From an uncultured Nostoc sp. (GTDB lineage Bacteria; Cyanobacteriota; Cyanobacteriia; Cyanobacteriales; Nostocaceae), in assembly GCF_937863485.1 (NCBI RefSeq), contig NZ_CALMFY010000032.1, positions 1 through 40,186 on the forward strand: a stretch of 40,186 bases of DNA, in the 5' to 3' direction. Each line of letters opens with the position of its first letter. Position 1 is the first letter of the stretch. A program made the translations under genes and the position numbers. The notes beneath the pieces are model-generated. The model was not told the origin of the DNA. It saw only the letters and a program-made list of their open reading frames with translations, and did not search any database. Below, one piece after another: positions 1 through 7,474 of this stretch.

Positions 1-62
1 CCAAAATCCAAAATCCAAAATCCAAAATCCAAAATCCAAAATCCAAAATCCAAAATCCAAAA
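1..62. repeat. CCAAAAT heptamer short tandem repeat
   Basis: About nine uninterrupted copies of the 7-bp unit CCAAAAT run from the window edge to position 62 and may continue to the left. This is the short tandemly repeated repetitive (STRR) type known from Nostoc and Anabaena. It ends only about ten bases before the tRNA-like RNA at 71, so it lies in that RNA's promoter or leader region. Confidence 0.95.
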
Positions 63-70
63 CTTTCATG

Positions 71-197
71 TGGCAGGTAGCTCAGTTGGTAGAGCGCCGA
101 AAAACATCCTTGTTCACACCTTGCCTGAGAAGGCCGACGAATTAGGGTTATCGCCTCTTAAGCCGGATGTCGCAGGTTCAAATCCTGCTCTGCCACC
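71..197 (+). ncRNA. Y RNA-like tRNA mimic upstream of Ro60
   Basis: The ends fold as a tRNA. A 7-bp acceptor (71-77 with 189-195, one G-U pair) is followed by U78 and A79, a 4-bp D arm (80-83 with 92-95) with A84 and the G88-G89 pair, and a 5-bp T arm (172-176 with 184-188) with loop TTCAAAT. No anticodon arm is present. About 76 nt (96-171) replace it and contain a possible stem ACATCC/GGATGT (104-109 with 165-170), a GCCT-GAGA-AGGC hairpin with a GNRA loop (123-134), an extra C135 and then GACG. Ro60-binding stems of known Y RNAs have GG(U/C)C, a bulged C and GA(A)G opposite CUUG(A)C, which this core resembles. CCA is not encoded. The position 37 bp before the Ro60 gene supports a Y RNA. 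The assignment is inferred from fold and context. Confidence 0.75.
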
Positions 198-207
198 TTT
201 CATTTTT

Positions 208-225
208 GCCCGCAAGGGCCGGGAG
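208..225 (+). promoter_or_regulatory. GNRA hairpin and ribosome-binding site of the Ro60 gene
   Basis: A GCCC-GCAA-GGGC hairpin with a GNRA tetraloop (208-219) lies between the tRNA-like RNA and the Ro60 start codon. It is followed directly by GGGAG (221-225), a plausible Shine-Dalgarno sequence eight bases before the ATG at 234. The hairpin could protect or delimit the mRNA after release of the RNA upstream; that role is inferred. Confidence 0.5.
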
Positions 226-233
226 ATGAAACC

Positions 234-1835
234 ATGAATTACAATTTTTTCACTAACAAGAAGACTACTACACCCCAAAATCAGCCTATCCCCGGACGAG
301 AAGCGGAAATGGTTCAGGGACGTTCCGGCGGCTGGATGTTTGATGCTGGCATTTGGAAGATGCTACGCCGTTGTCTGTTGGTTGGCACAGCAAAAAGCAC
401 TTACTATGCCGGAAAGCAGGAATTAACTGAGGATTTTGTGACAGTTGTCAGACAAGCTGTTGCCGAAAATCCCAGCCGTGCAGCAGAAGAAATTTTGTAT
501 GCTAGCGATGGACGCGCCATCAATAACAGTGCGCCTATCTTAGCTTTGGTGCTGCTGTCGATGGGCGAAGCACCAGAAGCAAAACAGGCTTTTGGTGAAA
601 TATTTCCGCAAGTTGTCCGCACTGGTAGCCACTTCTACGAATGGTTGAACTACACCAAATCTCTGCGGGGATTTGGCAAGGTGGTGCGGGAAGCTGGTAA
701 AACTTGGCTCTCACGGGAAGATGTCAAGGGTTTAGCTTATCAACTGTTGAAATATCAACAGCGTCAAGGCTTCTCCCACCGAGATGCATTGCGGTTGTTC
801 CATGTGAAACCGCCTACAGAAAATCACCGTCAACTATTTGAGTGGGTAGTTAGAGGCTGGGAAGAATTGCCAGCAGACATTCCCTCAGAGGCGTTGGCGC
901 AGATTTGGTGGTATGAGTGGCTGAAGCGAAATCCTACCCAAACCCATGAAGCTATTTCCCAAGGACGCTTAACCCACGAAATGGCTGCACCTGTGGGCAA
1001 AATGGACAAGCTTGCTTGGCAGCTGCTATTTCAGGAAATGCCAATAGGTGCAATGCTGCGTAACTTGGGTTCTTTAACTGAACTGGGTGTGTTGCGAGCT
1101 GATGAAAGCGCCAATTTGCTGCAAGTGGAAGCAGTTCTTAATCGTAGAGAACATCTGCGTAAAGGTCGCATCCATCCGATTGATGTTTTGAAAGCACTCA
1201 AAACTTATCAATCTGGTGGAACATTAGGACGCAGTAAGAAAACTTGGAACCCAGTTCCTCGGATTGTGGACATTTTAGAAAAGGCGGTTGAACTATCTTT
1301 TGATGTTGTGCAACCCACAGGTAAAGTGTTCATGCACGCTGTGGATGTTTCTGGTTCTATGGGTAGCTTGGTTGCAGATATGGGGCTGAGTTGTTGTGAA
1401 ATTGCAACTACAATGGCACTAGTAACAGCAAAAGCAGAGAAAAACTACATTATTCGCGGCTTTGCTACCGAATTCCGTGAATTAGGTATCACCGCCAAAG
1501 ATAGTTTTAGTTCTGCGGTTCGCAAAGCTAGCAACCAAAACTTCGGTGGAACTGATGCATCTGTGGCTTACGACTGGATGATTAAGAATAAGTTCAAGGC
1601 AGATGTTGTCTGCTTCTGGACTGACTCGGAAAGCTGGGCGGGAAATAAGCATCCAAGTCAAGCGCTGAAGGAATACCGGAAAAAGGTAAATCCCAACGTC
1701 AAGGCAGTGTATGTCACGTTGACACCTTATCAGATTACTTTGGTAGATCCTGAAGATTCGCTGTCTTGGGATTTGGCAGGGTTTGATCCGGGTACGCCTC
1801 GGATCATCCAGATGCTGGCTACAGATGAGTTGTAG
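234..1835 (+). CDS. rsr: Ro60/Rsr TROVE-domain RNA-binding protein
   Basis: This 533-residue protein has the layout and length of bacterial Ro60 (Rsr). An N-terminal helical TROVE region (roughly residues 20-355) forms the RNA-binding ring, and a C-terminal von Willebrand A domain follows. The VWA metal site is visible: D371-x-S373-x-S375, T440 in GGTD, and D464 in WTDSE. Ro60 proteins bind the ends of misfolded or structured RNAs and are gated by Y RNAs; in Deinococcus Ro60 is tethered by Y RNA to polynucleotide phosphorylase for RNA decay. The ATG at 234 has GGGAG at 221-225. The gene is bracketed by tRNA-like RNAs ending 36 bp upstream and starting 47 bp downstream, so all three may come from one transcript. 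The family call is secure. The effector nuclease in this organism cannot be told from the window. Confidence 0.93.
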   Translation: MNYNFFTNKKTTTPQNQPIPGREAEMVQGRSGGWMFDAGIWKMLRRCLLVGTAKSTYYAGKQELTEDFVTVVRQAVAENPSRAAEEILYASDGRAINNSAPILALVLLSMGEAPEAKQAFGEIFPQVVRTGSHFYEWLNYTKSLRGFGKVVREAGKTWLSREDVKGLAYQLLKYQQRQGFSHRDALRLFHVKPPTENHRQLFEWVVRGWEELPADIPSEALAQIWWYEWLKRNPTQTHEAISQGRLTHEMAAPVGKMDKLAWQLLFQEMPIGAMLRNLGSLTELGVLRADESANLLQVEAVLNRREHLRKGRIHPIDVLKALKTYQSGGTLGRSKKTWNPVPRIVDILEKAVELSFDVVQPTGKVFMHAVDVSGSMGSLVADMGLSCCEIATTMALVTAKAEKNYIIRGFATEFRELGITAKDSFSSAVRKASNQNFGGTDASVAYDWMIKNKFKADVVCFWTDSESWAGNKHPSQALKEYRKKVNPNVKAVYVTLTPYQITLVDPEDSLSWDLAGFDPGTPRIIQMLATDEL

Positions 1836-1882
1836 ATATTGCTGAAGGGTAAAGGATGAACACTTTATCTTTCATGCTTCAT

Positions 1883-1990
1883 GGCGGGTTATCCCTGTTC
1901 GCAACTTGCCTTTCGGGGCCGAAGAATTTAGGGTTATCGGTTATGTCTCCACCATTGTGGGGATTAGCGGGTTCAAACCCCGCACCCGCC
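1883..1990 (+). ncRNA. second Y RNA-like tRNA mimic downstream of Ro60
   Basis: A perfect 7-bp acceptor (1883-1889 with 1984-1990) and a perfect 5-bp T arm (1967-1971 with 1979-1983, loop TTCAAAC) define the tRNA-like ends. There is no recognisable D arm. TCCC (1892-1895) can pair with GGGA (1960-1963), and CCAC-CATT-GTGG (1949-1960) can form a competing small hairpin. The core repeats that of the upstream RNA: TGTTC(A/G)CA, CTTGCC, a short loop, GGCCGAAG, AATT and AGGGTTATCG. In this copy CTTGCC (1905-1910) pairs with GGC (1917-1919) and, past C1920-G1921, with AAG (1922-1924). CCCT (1893-1896) can also pair with AGGG (1930-1933). CTTTCATG precedes both RNAs (63-70 and 1869-1876). The Y RNA call rests on the shared core and Ro60 linkage. 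Confidence 0.68.
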
Positions 1991-2084
1991 TTTGTTTTTG
2001 ATTTTTACCTCACGCAAAGAAGAAGGCGATTTAATTTTTGAATGGTCGTTTTTCTATTTCAGCGATGGGTAGAAATAGGGTGTC

Positions 2085-2122
2085 TTCAATGTGCGTAGGC
2101 GCAGCCCGTCGTAGACATCGCA
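2085..2122. repeat. interspersed repeat fragment
   Basis: A stretch with the GCGTAGGCGCAGCCCG...AGACATCGC look of the short degenerate interspersed repeats common in Nostocales intergenic DNA. Nothing else is recognisable between the second tRNA-like RNA and the gene ending at 2182. Confidence 0.5.
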
Positions 2123-2181
2123 AGTTTTTTTGATACAGAATAACATAGCGATCACTGATCATCTATTCAACTACCAAATGG

Positions 2182-3042
2182 TTAATTAAATAATCCCCCC
2201 ATGAAATTGATAATTGGTTTCCAAAAGATACCAGTTAATACATAGGGAGCGTATTTTAAAAGCGGTAAGCTAGTCTGCTTCGATGGCTTCAAAGGTAAAC
2301 ACTCCAAAAGAAAAGGCACTACACAGGTGAGTGCATAAGCAGTTGGTAAGACTATATACCATTTAGGAGTATCTTTTCCTATGGGTCCTATGGGGCTAGA
2401 ATAAATACCTAAGATAATGAAAGAAACCATTAACAACTGTTCGCATAAAAACAAAGATTTGGGTGGTAAAAAATAAACTAATTGGAGAAAGCTGTTGTTG
2501 TCTATTTTTTGTCGCATTCCCAAAAGTACAGCCCAAGTTGCAGCCCCAACAATACCATCATCTTTCAGTCCATAACTTCTTTGAAAGCGTTTAACGCCTC
2601 TTTCAGTTTCACGACTAAAATATCCGTCGGGTTCTTTTTTGAAAAATCCTTCTTCATTGAGAATAGTTTGCAGTTCCTTAACTGCATCCTGTAATTTTGG
2701 AGACATGCTTTTTTGATTACGGTAAAGCCTGGGGTAGAAAAGGCAAGCCCAACTCAGTGGCCCAACTATTCCATCTACCTGAAGATTATTGGCTTCCTGA
2801 AATTTGATTACAGCTTCTTCTGTTTCTAAGTCAAATTTACCACTACTAGTTGAGAGAAAACCCTGAGTTTGAAGTTGCTCTTGGAGTTCAATTATTGATT
2901 CCTGTGCAGAGTTTGGCGAAAAGCCTCGGTATAATATAGGACGTTTATTGAATACACAGACTTGTTTTTCTTCTGGGAAATAACGCCGAGACGGTTTTAG
3001 TCCAAACAAGATGTTTAAGAAGTTGAGTGTTGTATTTTTCAT
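2182..3042 (-). CDS. membrane protein with two peptidoglycan-binding domains
   Basis: This 286-residue protein carries two tandem PG_binding_1-type three-helix repeats, about residues 45-105 and 113-175. Each ends in the family signature, VDGIVGPLSW in the first and DDGIVGAATW in the second. Three hydrophobic stretches follow (about 185-210, 225-250 and 265-285) and should anchor the C-terminus in a membrane. No catalytic domain or N-terminal signal peptide is evident. Such repeats bind cell-wall glycans, so a role at the envelope is likely, but the substrate and topology are unknown. It starts at an ATG without a strong ribosome-binding site. It is divergent from the NB-ARC gene across a 214-bp spacer that must hold both promoters. 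Confidence 0.8.
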   Translation of the reverse strand: MKNTTLNFLNILFGLKPSRRYFPEEKQVCVFNKRPILYRGFSPNSAQESIIELQEQLQTQGFLSTSSGKFDLETEEAVIKFQEANNLQVDGIVGPLSWACLFYPRLYRNQKSMSPKLQDAVKELQTILNEEGFFKKEPDGYFSRETERGVKRFQRSYGLKDDGIVGAATWAVLLGMRQKIDNNSFLQLVYFLPPKSLFLCEQLLMVSFIILGIYSSPIGPIGKDTPKWYIVLPTAYALTCVVPFLLECLPLKPSKQTSLPLLKYAPYVLTGIFWKPIINFMGGLFN

Positions 3043-3256
3043 AGTTTTTTAGAAGTTGATTTATCTGGAGCAACTCCTAGCTATTAAAGACTAAAAACGA
3101 TTTATATATCTACTAACATTCACTATTAACAGCAACTCAAAAGTTACAAAATTGTTAATACTTGTGGATTTAATAGTTGTCGATAGAATATGTCAAAATT
3201 TTACCGTTAAAATGTTCCTTATAAAACATTTAATGAAAGACAAATAGGTGATATTT

Positions 3257-5584
3257 ATGTCAGACCAGTCAGATGGTGGGAATCTGTCGGAAAACTGGTA
3301 TCAAAAGGTTTCACACGACTGGGATATAGATCGTTTACTGACTGACTTGGAGTCTAAAATTCAAAAGCGATACAGACAAAATACCAAGAAAGACCTGTTA
3401 CTTGGGTTGCTGTGTGGATATAGCTTGACGAAGATCAGTCAGGACTTGTACATGAATAACACTGTTGTGAGAGTGGGATTGAGCAATATCTATCGAGATA
3501 TTGAAACTTTGACAGGAGAACCAGACAACAGCGTCAGATCAACCAACCTTATTTGCATTCTAGAGAGATATGGGTATCGCAGAAGTGTTGCTGCATCTAA
3601 TACCAATAGCCCATCTATCCCCCATAATCTGCCATCGCCAACCTACACAGAATTTATTGGTCGGGAAGCGGATATGAATAGACTACTACAACGCCTTTCA
3701 CCGGATCATGGCGCTCACATAATCACGGTGCATGGTATTGGTGGTGTGGGTAAAACCGCGCTGGTCTTAGCAGCTGCTTACCTGTGCTTAAAAGCCAGTA
3801 ACGAAAACTCTTCTAACGCACCCAAATTTGATGCGATTATTTTCACTTCAGCCAAACAACAGGAACTGATTCCCGATATGATTTTGCAACGGCAGCAAAG
3901 ACAGCGTAACTTGCGGGAGATTTTTCGGGTGATTGCCAATGCCTTAAGTGACTCTACTATTATTCAATCTCCTCCTAATGAACAATTTGACCGTGTACGG
4001 CAATGTCTTTGTAAACAACGAACGCTTCTGATTGTTGACAACATGGAGACTATAGACATAGAGGACAGGCATGAGGTTATAGAATTCCTATACAATTTGC
4101 CCATTTGCGTGAAAGTAGTAATTACTACCCGCGAAGGAATTGCCCTGCTACCAATCAGTTTGCGAAACTTGCCCCTGAATGATGGTTTGCAGTTGATTCA
4201 GCAACAACTTGAAGAAAAAGGTATAACTATCAACGATGAGGACTCTAGGTTGCTGTACAACTGCACTGAAGGAATCCCCCTTGCTATTGTCTACGCGCTC
4301 GGTCAAGTATCTAGTGGCTACTCGTTGAACTGGGTATTGGAGCAGTTGGCCTCTGCTACAGGTGATGTAGCTGGTTTTTGCTTTGAGAAATCAGTACAAA
4401 AAATTAAGGGACAACCACCCCACAAGTTACTGATGTCACTGGCGATTTTTCCGGACTCTCTTATCCAAGCGGCTGTGGCTGAAGTTGCTGGACTGACATC
4501 TGCTCCTGATTCTGTCAGTAATGGCTTGGTACGTTTGCAGCAACTCTCGTTAGTGAATCTCAACCCAGAGACTAGGCGATACGAGATGCTTTCTCTGACT
4601 CGTGAGTATGCCTTAACACAATTAGCCGCTTACCCAGATTTTGAGAGGGAAGCACGGAGGCGCTGGGTGAGATGGTATCTAGATTTTGCTTACAGATATG
4701 GCGGAGAAGATTGGGAGAAATGGATACAGGATGACAGGTTAAAGGAAGAGGAAGGAAATCTGCAGGCAGTACTTTATTGGTGTAAAAACCAAGACCACTA
4801 TGCAGAAGTTAGGGATTTATGGTTGCTCCTGAACCACTACGCCAATCTCTATGCTTATTGGGACGATCGCCTTGATTGGTTGCAATGGCTCATAGAACAA
4901 TCAGAACGACGTAGTGAATGGTCATCTTTGGTGAAATTCATGATCCGCAAAACCTGGCTACTAATTCGGGAGTGTTCACCCCAAAGTCTGACAGCAGCAG
5001 AGGAAATATTGCGGCGGGCGTGGGTTTTGCGTGACGATGTAGATTCATGCGTTCAAGCTGACTTAGCCGAAAGTATAGCTAGGCTGCAAATCAGACAGAA
5101 AGATTATCAAGATGCACGCCATTGGCTAAAGATAGAAGAAAAATTGGTGAGCGAGGCGAAGTTAGAGGAGCGAAAGCACATCCGCTATTTTATTCCCGTT
5201 CTTTACCATCGGGCTGAAATTTTTTATTTAGAAGGTGAATATGTTTTAGCCAAACAACTCTTTCAAGAGGTGATGACAAGTGCAGGACAAATTAGTTGGT
5301 ATCGGGTGATTAATTCTGCTCAAAATTGGCTAGCTGATATTGCAATAGAACAAGACGATCGCGATGAAGCTCACAAGCTATTAATTCAAGGCTTAACAGT
5401 TGCCGAAAGCACTAATAATAAACGGCGTTTAGCTCGTTATCAACGTTCTCTTGCCCGTTGGGAGAATCAGTGGGGAAGTGCAGAGAAAGCCCGCCAATTA
5501 TCAATTCAGGCTATTAATGGTTTTGAGCAGTTGGGAATGACACGGGATGCACAGGAAATGCAAATTTTCTTTGATTCACTGTAA
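3257..5584 (+). CDS. NB-ARC/STAND ATPase with C-terminal TPR-like repeats
   Basis: A signal-transduction ATPase with numerous domains. The first 100 residues are helical and resemble the HTH-like N-terminal module of cyanobacterial NB-ARC proteins (around GYSLTKISQDLYMNN). The NB-ARC domain follows, with Walker A GIGGVGKT at residues 160-167, Walker B LLIVDN, a VVITTRE sensor and the GLPL-like GIPLAI. From about residue 470 the rest is helical, with repeats spaced like TPRs. STAND proteins act as ligand-triggered switches in regulation, cell death or phage defence. No toxic effector domain is visible here, so regulation is as likely as defence. I chose ATG 3257 over GTG 3248 because AGGTG (3246-3250) is correctly placed for it. 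The gene stands alone. Confidence 0.85.
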   Translation: MSDQSDGGNLSENWYQKVSHDWDIDRLLTDLESKIQKRYRQNTKKDLLLGLLCGYSLTKISQDLYMNNTVVRVGLSNIYRDIETLTGEPDNSVRSTNLICILERYGYRRSVAASNTNSPSIPHNLPSPTYTEFIGREADMNRLLQRLSPDHGAHIITVHGIGGVGKTALVLAAAYLCLKASNENSSNAPKFDAIIFTSAKQQELIPDMILQRQQRQRNLREIFRVIANALSDSTIIQSPPNEQFDRVRQCLCKQRTLLIVDNMETIDIEDRHEVIEFLYNLPICVKVVITTREGIALLPISLRNLPLNDGLQLIQQQLEEKGITINDEDSRLLYNCTEGIPLAIVYALGQVSSGYSLNWVLEQLASATGDVAGFCFEKSVQKIKGQPPHKLLMSLAIFPDSLIQAAVAEVAGLTSAPDSVSNGLVRLQQLSLVNLNPETRRYEMLSLTREYALTQLAAYPDFEREARRRWVRWYLDFAYRYGGEDWEKWIQDDRLKEEEGNLQAVLYWCKNQDHYAEVRDLWLLLNHYANLYAYWDDRLDWLQWLIEQSERRSEWSSLVKFMIRKTWLLIRECSPQSLTAAEEILRRAWVLRDDVDSCVQADLAESIARLQIRQKDYQDARHWLKIEEKLVSEAKLEERKHIRYFIPVLYHRAEIFYLEGEYVLAKQLFQEVMTSAGQISWYRVINSAQNWLADIAIEQDDRDEAHKLLIQGLTVAESTNNKRRLARYQRSLARWENQWGSAEKARQLSIQAINGFEQLGMTRDAQEMQIFFDSL

Positions 5585-5917
5585 TCATTTGCAAACACGC
5601 ATCTCCAGTTTTTCTAGAGCTTGGCTGCTGCCCAGAAGCGCGATCGCATACCCGCCCAAACTAGGCATCGCAAACATTTACCTTTTGTAGGATAGACAAG
5701 ATACTTTTTTGGCAAGATAATGTAATACAACTTAGCAATATTCGAGCGATCGCTGTTCCTTTTGGATGTAATTGCTATTAAGGCGGCAATCTGCTACATA
5801 TCAGCCTGATTTCATCCCAATTTGTCCACCTAAAGACAGTAGATGAAGTTTTGTCTGAGTAACTATAAGGGATGAAATAGCTCTGCTTTCCAAAAAGTGA
5901 AAAAGGAACAGATTTTT
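5585..5917. other. intergenic spacer without a gene
   Basis: A 333-bp spacer between the NB-ARC gene and glutathione reductase. It holds two HIP1-related sites (near 5640 and 5747) and a degenerate interspersed repeat around 5638-5675. No convincing promoter, RNA or terminator was recognised. Confidence 0.6.
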
Positions 5918-7264
5918 ATGACATTTGATTACGACCTGTTTGTCATTGGTGCTGGGCCTGGGGGATTGGCAGCAGCTAAAAAAGCAGCTAGTTACGGAGT
6001 CCGTGTAGCTGTTGCTGAACAAGAAGCAATCGGTGGAACTTGTGTAAATCGCGGTTGCATTCCCAAAAAACTGATTGTTTACGCCGCTGACTTCGCCCTG
6101 CAAAATCAAATAGCGCAGAGTTATGGGTGGAGTGACTGTGAAACATACTTTGACTGGACATTATTTATTAAGTCAGTACACCAGCATATTGACAAGATTA
6201 ACCAATCCTATTTTCAGCAATTGCACAAAGCTGGAATTGAACTAATTTCTGAATATGCCACTTTCATCGATACTCATACTATCAATATCGATGGACGCAA
6301 AGTTACAGCAGACAAAATTTTAATTGCTGTGGGAGGACAACCCCTCAAGCCCCAAATCCCAGGTATAGAATACGCCATCACATCCCGCGAGATGTTTCAG
6401 CTGCCTTATCTGCCGAAACGTTTAGCAGTCATTGGCGGCGGCTACATTGGCATCGAATTTTCCAGCATGATGCACGCTTTTGGCTGCGAGGTGACGGTAA
6501 TTGAAAAAGACGAGATGATTTTATCGGGGTTTGATAATGACATTCGCTCTGCGGTACAACAAGGTTTGATTAAACGGGGAATTAAGTTGTTCACCAACAG
6601 CGCTAGTCAAGAAATCAAATTCTCCGAAGAAGGTTTGTTGTTGACTATTACTGGTGAGAACCGAGAAATAATTATAGCAGATACCATCTTAGTAGCCACA
6701 GGTTACGCTCCAAATACCAAGAATCTTGATTTGGAAAATGCCCATGTTGAACTTGGTGAAGATGGTGCAATTAAAGTAGATGAATACAGCCGCACCAGCC
6801 AAGAAAACATTTTTGCTGTAGGTGACTGCACCAGCCGCCTGCAATTGTCTCCAGTGGCTAAGGCAGAAGGTATTGCCTTTGCCGATACAGTTTTTGGGAA
6901 CAAGCCGCAAAAACTGAATTATGATTATGTGCCCACTGCTGTTTTTTGCCGTCCAGAAGCGGCTAGTGTAGGAATGACAGAAGCGAAAGCACGGGAAAAA
7001 TTTGGTGAATCTGTACAATGCTACTGCACCCAGTTTCAACCACTGTTGTATCAGTTAATCGAGCAGAATGAGCCAACTACTATGAAGATAGTCTTAAATG
7101 GTGATTCTGGGCAAGTTTTGGGCGCTCATATGGTGGGTGAACACGCAGCAGATATCATTCAAAGTCTTGGCGTGGCAATTCGCAAGGGCATTACCAAAGA
7201 AGATTTGGATGAAACAATAGCCATTCATCCGACGACAGGAGAAGAATTCTTGTCCTTAAATTAA
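5918..7264 (+). CDS. gor: glutathione-disulfide reductase
   Basis: A 448-residue flavoprotein of the class I pyridine nucleotide-disulfide oxidoreductases. It has an N-terminal FAD site (GAGPGG), the redox-active pair C42-VNRG-C47 followed by IPKK, a second Rossmann motif GGGYIG near residue 177, the FAD ribose motif with VGD, and a C-terminal dimer domain with catalytic H437 and E442 in HPTTGEE. It should reduce glutathione disulfide in the cytosol and support peroxide defence. The pyridine nucleotide site has GxGxxG and IEKDEMIL where enterobacterial enzymes have arginines that bind the NADPH phosphate. From memory, the Anabaena enzyme also deviates there, with lysine for arginine. ATG 5918 is preferred over GTG 5897 because AAGGA (5903-5907) precedes it. 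A lipoamide-type or mercuric-reductase relative is less likely. Confidence 0.88.
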   Translation: MTFDYDLFVIGAGPGGLAAAKKAASYGVRVAVAEQEAIGGTCVNRGCIPKKLIVYAADFALQNQIAQSYGWSDCETYFDWTLFIKSVHQHIDKINQSYFQQLHKAGIELISEYATFIDTHTINIDGRKVTADKILIAVGGQPLKPQIPGIEYAITSREMFQLPYLPKRLAVIGGGYIGIEFSSMMHAFGCEVTVIEKDEMILSGFDNDIRSAVQQGLIKRGIKLFTNSASQEIKFSEEGLLLTITGENREIIIADTILVATGYAPNTKNLDLENAHVELGEDGAIKVDEYSRTSQENIFAVGDCTSRLQLSPVAKAEGIAFADTVFGNKPQKLNYDYVPTAVFCRPEAASVGMTEAKAREKFGESVQCYCTQFQPLLYQLIEQNEPTTMKIVLNGDSGQVLGAHMVGEHAADIIQSLGVAIRKGITKEDLDETIAIHPTTGEEFLSLN

Positions 7265-7474
7265 AATCACGTGCAGGATTGAGTGAAGAAGACACGAATA
7301 GAGAAGGGGACGGGGTGTATGGGAGAAAATCCTTCTTCTCTGCTCCCCGCCCTTATGCCTAATTATTCTTGGGGAACTCCAAAAATTAAATTATCCAAAT
7401 CCTTGTATCCAATACAACTATCAGATTCTGCTTCCCCTGCTCAAGAACAGCTTCCACAGCAATTGGATATTTTT

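Noticed and set aside
71..197. A tRNA gene with an intron
   Set aside because: Acceptor, D and T arms are tRNA-like, but no anticodon arm can be assembled by removing an insert, the insert is far too short for a group I intron, and the same core occurs in a second RNA on the other side of the Ro60 gene.
1856..2041. A 61-residue ORF downstream of the Ro60 gene
   Set aside because: It lies across the second tRNA-like RNA, whose perfect stems explain the sequence better, and the peptide has no recognisable features.
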